Origin: Alphaproteobacteria bacterium
Lineage (GTDB): Bacteria > Pseudomonadota > Alphaproteobacteria > Sphingomonadales > Sphingomonadaceae
Assembly: GCA_016650315.1 (NCBI GenBank)
Contig: JAENVZ010000028.1
Coordinates: forward strand, 1-9,617
DNA: 9,617 nt
Direction: 5' to 3'
Shown here in pieces: positions 8,371 through 9,617 of the stretch (position 1 is the stretch's first letter; every line of letters begins with the position of its first letter). The notes beneath the pieces were generated by a model. The model had not been told where the DNA came from and did not search any database. It saw only the letters and a list, made by a program, of their open reading frames with translations. The position numbers and the translations under genes were made by a program.

Positions 8371-8637
8371 TCAATAATGATACCGGCACGCCGCCACTTC
8401 CAGCGCCTGCGCTTCTCCTGCTCCGGTCACCCGGTAAACCAGCCGATGCTCGCGGTTGATCCGCCGCGACCACCAGCCTTTCAGATTGCCGCTCAGCGGT
8501 TCGGGCTTGCCGGTGCCGCGAAAGGGATCGCGCCGGATTTCCTTGATAAGGTCATTGATCCGTATGAGCAGCTTCGGGTCTTCGGACTGCCAGTGGAGAT
8601 AGTCTTCCCAAGCGGTCGGCCAGAAGGCGATTTTCAC
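8371..8637 (-). CDS. yoeB: YoeB-type mRNA interferase toxin
   Basis: YoeB binds the ribosomal A site and cleaves mRNA there, stopping translation. The 88-residue protein follows the family closely, beginning MKIAFWPTAWEDYLHWQ, with INDLIKEIRRDPF, GKPEPLSGNL, GWWSRRINREHRLVY and the invariant C-terminus ACRYHY. The residues linked to catalysis are all present: E46, R65 and the terminal H87 and Y88 (E46, R65, H83, Y84 in E. coli). The slight length excess over E. coli comes from an insertion before the last strand (VTGAGEAQALEV). The start codon is GTG, overlapping the yefM stop by four bases (GTGA), so translation is coupled to the antitoxin. The toxin appears intact. Confidence 0.96.
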   Translation of the reverse strand: MKIAFWPTAWEDYLHWQSEDPKLLIRINDLIKEIRRDPFRGTGKPEPLSGNLKGWWSRRINREHRLVYRVTGAGEAQALEVAACRYHY

Positions 8638-8888
8638 GGTTCGATCAGCTCGTGTTCCTCACCGCCGCCAGCCTCCAGCCCACGAACTGCCTCCAGCAGC
8701 CGCTCGGCATTCCGGGGTGATTGCAGCAGATAGAGCGTTTCCTCAATCGACGCCCATTCGCTTTCAGAAATGATGACAACACTCTCCGCCTTTTGCCGCG
8801 TGACGGTAATGGGGGCATGGTCCGCCACGACGCGGTCCATCACGGCCTTCAGATTGGCGCGGGTGTCGGAAAAACTGATTGTCTGCAT
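8634..8888 (-). CDS. yefM: YefM-type antitoxin (Phd/YefM family)
   Basis: YefM binds and inactivates YoeB and, alone or with the toxin, represses its own operon. The 84-residue protein starts MQTISFSDTRANLKAVMDRV, the N-terminal DNA-binding and dimerisation pattern of the family. It continues with ITVTRQKAESVVIISESEWASIEETLYLLQSP and ends in the flexible, acidic toxin-wrapping tail (LEAGGGEEHELIEP). The ATG at 8888 is chosen because GAGGAG lies eight bases upstream and the family begins exactly at this point; the reading frame stays open further upstream but that part is not homologous. It precedes yoeB with a four-base overlap, and the operator lies just upstream. Confidence 0.96.
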   Translation of the reverse strand: MQTISFSDTRANLKAVMDRVVADHAPITVTRQKAESVVIISESEWASIEETLYLLQSPRNAERLLEAVRGLEAGGGEEHELIEP

Positions 8889-8911
8889 GGGAGCACTCCT
8901 CATTGGAGGTA

Positions 8912-8936
8912 TGTACAGAAATATGTACAATGTCAA
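8912..8936 (-). promoter_or_regulatory. yefM-yoeB promoter and YefM operator
   Basis: Two copies of the palindromic hexamer TGTACA (8912-8917 and 8924-8929) lie twelve bases apart, i.e. on about the same face of the helix. TGTACA pairs of this kind are the known binding site of YefM and YefM-YoeB complexes. A perfect -35 box TTGACA (minus strand, 8936-8931) stands directly upstream. The -10 region is less clear (TACATA at 15-base spacing or CATACC at 17). The operator therefore occupies the promoter spacer and -10 region, which fits autorepression by blocking RNA polymerase. Confidence 0.85.
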
Positions 8937-8963
8937 GGGTGGGGTGTTCGTGCCAAAATCCCG

Positions 8964-8998
8964 GGCATACCCATAGCAAGCCGTGCTTTGGTATAGCC
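8964..8998. repeat. Imperfect inverted repeat in the yefM/helicase divergent gap
   Basis: GGCATACC (8964-8971) pairs with GGTATAGCC (8990-8998) over eight base pairs with one bulged A. The interior can add AAGC/GCTT (8978-8981 with 8985-8988) around a CGT loop. No gene ends here, since the genes on both sides diverge, so it is not an obvious terminator. It may be a regulator-binding palindrome or a structured leader of the helicase mRNA. Confidence 0.4.
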
Positions 8999-9020
8999 GA
9001 ACGGGCCAAGGGGTGCTAAG

Positions 9021-9061
9021 GGGCGGCGGCATGATGGCCGGACATCGGATCCTGGCCGCCC
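9021..9061 (+). promoter_or_regulatory. GC-rich inverted repeat in the helicase leader
   Basis: GGGCGGC (9021-9027) can pair with GCCGCCC (9055-9061) across a 27-base loop that itself contains GGCC and GGATCC palindromes. TTT follows, but the position just 19 bases before the helicase ATG argues against a simple terminator, and the weak ribosome site lies just outside the stem. Significance is uncertain because GC-rich repeats arise easily in this genome. Confidence 0.25.
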
Positions 9062-9080
9062 TTTCCCGACTGGATTTTGA

Positions 9081-9617
9081 ATGTCTTTCCCCAATCTGCC
9101 GTCTTCGCTTGACGAGGCGCTCGTCGCGCGCGGTTATACTGCCTTTACTTCCGTGCAGCAGGCGGTGCTGGAACCCGAAGCGGCCGGACGCGACCTGATC
9201 GTTTCGGCGCAGACCGGATCGGGCAAGACTGTCGCCTTTGGCCTTGCCTGCGCGCCAGAGCTTTTGAATGGTTCCGACCGGCTTGGCCCGGCGGGCGAGC
9301 CGCTGGCGCTGGTCATTGCGCCCACGCGCGAATTGGCGATGCAGGTTCAGCGCGAACTGGAATGGCTGTATGCCAAGGCTGGCGCGCGGGTGATCGCCTG
9401 CGTTGGCGGTATGGATATCCGCAATGAACAGCGCAATCTGGCCCATGGCGCGCATATCGTTGTCGGCACGCCGGGGCGGCTGCGCGACCATCTGGAACGC
9501 GGCAAGTTGCTGACCGGATCGCTGCGCACCGTCATTCTGGATGAAGCCGACGAAATGCTCGACATGGGCTTTCGCGAGGAACTGGAAGAAATCCTCGATG
9601 CGACGCCGCAGGGCCGC
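9081..9617 (+). CDS. DEAD-box RNA helicase, N-terminal part
   Basis: An ATP-dependent RNA helicase, active in ribosome assembly or mRNA turnover in the cytoplasm. From the ATG at 9081 the frame stays open for 179 codons to the right edge, covering most of the first RecA-like domain. Motifs appear in order: a Q-motif region FTSVQQAVLEP (22-32) whose glutamine is present, motif I AQTGSGKT (43-50), motif Ia PTRELA (81-86), the GG motif (109-110), motif Ib TPGR (130-133) and motif II DEAD (154-157). The second domain and tail lie beyond the window, so the subfamily (DeaD/CsdA, RhlE, DbpA) cannot be settled. The opening MSFPNLPSSLDEALVARGY is typical of the N-terminus. The ribosome site is weak (TGGA). 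Confidence 0.96.
   Translation, partial: MSFPNLPSSLDEALVARGYTAFTSVQQAVLEPEAAGRDLIVSAQTGSGKTVAFGLACAPELLNGSDRLGPAGEPLALVIAPTRELAMQVQRELEWLYAKAGARVIACVGGMDIRNEQRNLAHGAHIVVGTPGRLRDHLERGKLLTGSLRTVILDEADEMLDMGFREELEEILDATPQGR

Noticed and set aside
8634..9491. Minus-strand open frame of 285 codons ending in yefM
   Set aside because: Only the last 84 codons match YefM. The ribosome site, operator and promoter fix the start at 8888, and the upstream part runs antisense through the helicase gene.

Overview
The window looks like a piece of an alphaproteobacterial chromosome, most likely a sphingomonad (Sphingomonadaceae). I base this on the generally GC-rich sequence and its codon use, an alphaproteobacterial-type SspB next to hisB and fumC, and core genes that read like sphingomonad versions. 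The assignment comes from family recognition, not from a database search.

Layout. Positions 1-248 (minus strand) hold the 5' part of hisB (histidine synthesis), which runs off the left edge. Transcribed away from it are sspB (332-811, ClpXP adaptor), fumC (896-2284, fumarase), a small membrane-associated protein (2358-2606), gmk (2638-3279, guanylate kinase), an unrecognised four-helix membrane protein (3349-3912), and thiC (4102-5988). thiC has a clear TPP riboswitch in its leader, followed by a terminator-like hairpin. All of this is ordinary housekeeping chromosome.

From about 5990 to 8890 the character changes to a short accessory stretch. It holds an overlapping DUF4160/DUF2442 pair (6053-6530), a strikingly AT-rich RelA/SpoT-domain alarmone-synthetase-like gene with no hydrolase domain (6534-7601), and, convergent to it, a membrane-anchored DUF2726 nuclease-like gene (7625-8263, minus). 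Next come a tRNA-Glu-like fragment in a 107-bp gap and a complete yefM-yoeB toxin-antitoxin operon (8371-8888, minus), with the textbook double TGTACA operator between its -35 box and start codon. The core chromosome resumes at 9081 with a DEAD-box RNA helicase, cut by the right edge. Its leader contains two inverted repeats.

How the parts work together. The housekeeping genes are linked by position rather than by pathway. thiC is probably switched off by thiamine pyrophosphate. The accessory stretch groups genes of stress, toxin-antitoxin or phage-defence type. The RelA/SpoT-domain gene is the best candidate for something less well described: its base composition marks it as a recent arrival, it keeps the residues expected of a (p)ppGpp/alarmone synthetase, and it lies end-to-end with a nuclease-fold gene. 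No stretch longer than 300 bases lacks a gene. No CRISPR array, insertion sequence, rRNA or complete tRNA was seen.
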